Positions 5,033 to 5,198 of a stretch of DNA of 5,198 nt are shown here, in pieces. The stretch comes from Fimiplasma intestinipullorum (GTDB lineage: Bacteria > Bacillota_I > Bacilli_A > Erysipelotrichales > Coprobacillaceae). A program made the position numbers and the translations under genes. Each line of letters opens with the position of its first letter. Position 1 is the stretch's first letter. The notes under the pieces are model-generated. The model did not search any database, was not told the DNA's origin, and was given only the letters and a program-made list of their open reading frames with translations. The stretch lies in NCBI GenBank assembly GCA_018715065.1, contig DVMJ01000011.1, positions 1 through 5,198 on the forward strand, read 5' to 3'.

Positions 5033-5198
5033 TTAGAGCTGGTTGATAATCAAAATAGAGATCAAAAGACCGTAGATGGCAACACCTTCACCTAAGGCAA
5101 CGAAGATCAGAGATTTACCGAAGTTCTTTTCATTTTCACTGAATGCACCAATTGCAGCAGGCGCAGCCGCAGCAACGGCAATACCGGCACCTAAAGCA
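5033..5198 (-). CDS. ntpK: V-type ATP synthase subunit K (membrane rotor proteolipid), C-terminal part
   Basis: Subunit K (c-type proteolipid) forms the ring in the membrane that carries H+ or Na+ past the stator. Only the last 54 codons are in the window; the 5' end lies beyond the right edge. The fragment has a Gly/Ala-rich helix (GAGIAVAAAAPAAIGAF, 3-19), a short polar loop (SENEKNFGKS, 20-29) and a terminal helix with LGEGVAIYGLLISILII (35-51). E37 in GEGVAIYG (codon 5089-5087) is the ion-carrying carboxylate, placed as E139 in Enterococcus hirae NtpK. The stop is TAA, 18 nt before subunit F. Whether the whole protein has two or four membrane helices cannot be told from here. It is the most upstream gene seen, so subunits I and C and the operon promoter presumably lie further right. 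Confidence 0.95.
   Translation of the reverse strand, partial: ALGAGIAVAAAAPAAIGAFSENEKNFGKSLIFVALGEGVAIYGLLISILIINQL

Noticed and set aside
1..5198. CRISPR array, mobile element, toxin-antitoxin or defence genes
   Set aside because: No regularly spaced repeats, transposase-like frames, terminal inverted repeats or unexplained genes were found. Almost every base is accounted for by the ATPase genes and the leader region.

Overview
This window is the 3' part of a V/A-type (vacuolar/archaeal-type) ATPase operon on the minus strand. What looks like the promoter and leader of a ribosomal RNA operon follows it, reading the same way. The genes are bacterial in style: tightly packed, with strong Shine-Dalgarno sites, moderate to low GC, and an Enterococcus Ntp-like subunit set. 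A low-GC Firmicute, possibly of the Erysipelotrichia type, fits best. That placement is inferred from general appearance and not from any marker gene.

Reading in the direction of transcription (right to left), the order is: the C-terminal 54 residues of the membrane rotor proteolipid K (5198-5033, cut by the window edge), subunit F (5014-4706; NtpG in Enterococcus), peripheral-stalk subunit E (4695-4099), catalytic subunit A (4061-2310), non-catalytic subunit B (2291-858) and central-stalk subunit D (855-211). Gaps are short (2 to 37 nt, with the F stop overlapping the E ribosome-binding site), so this is one transcription unit. Its promoter lies beyond the right edge. An intrinsic terminator (207-171) starts 3 nt after the D stop codon.

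A and B form the A3B3 head that binds and hydrolyses or makes ATP. D and F form the central rotor shaft, K forms the membrane ring that carries the ions, and E is half of each peripheral stalk. Subunit C (the adaptor between ring and shaft), subunit I/a (the membrane stator) and the stalk partner of E (G/H type) are not in the window. C is notable because it usually sits between E and F or A, and here it does not.

From 170 to 1 no protein gene is visible. This stretch holds an A-tract-rich segment, a near-consensus promoter (TTGACA, 17 nt, TAAGAT) facing left, a hairpin at the predicted 5' end of the transcript, and a sequence resembling a Firmicute rRNA leader with a boxA-like element. A 16S rRNA gene is predicted just past the left edge.

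I looked for an undescribed system and did not find one. Points worth a second look are the altered subunit order, variant motifs in subunit A, an apparent lack of the Na+-ligand glutamine in K, a repeated F-end-like sequence in front of subunit A, and the close junction between the ATPase terminator and the rRNA-type promoter.
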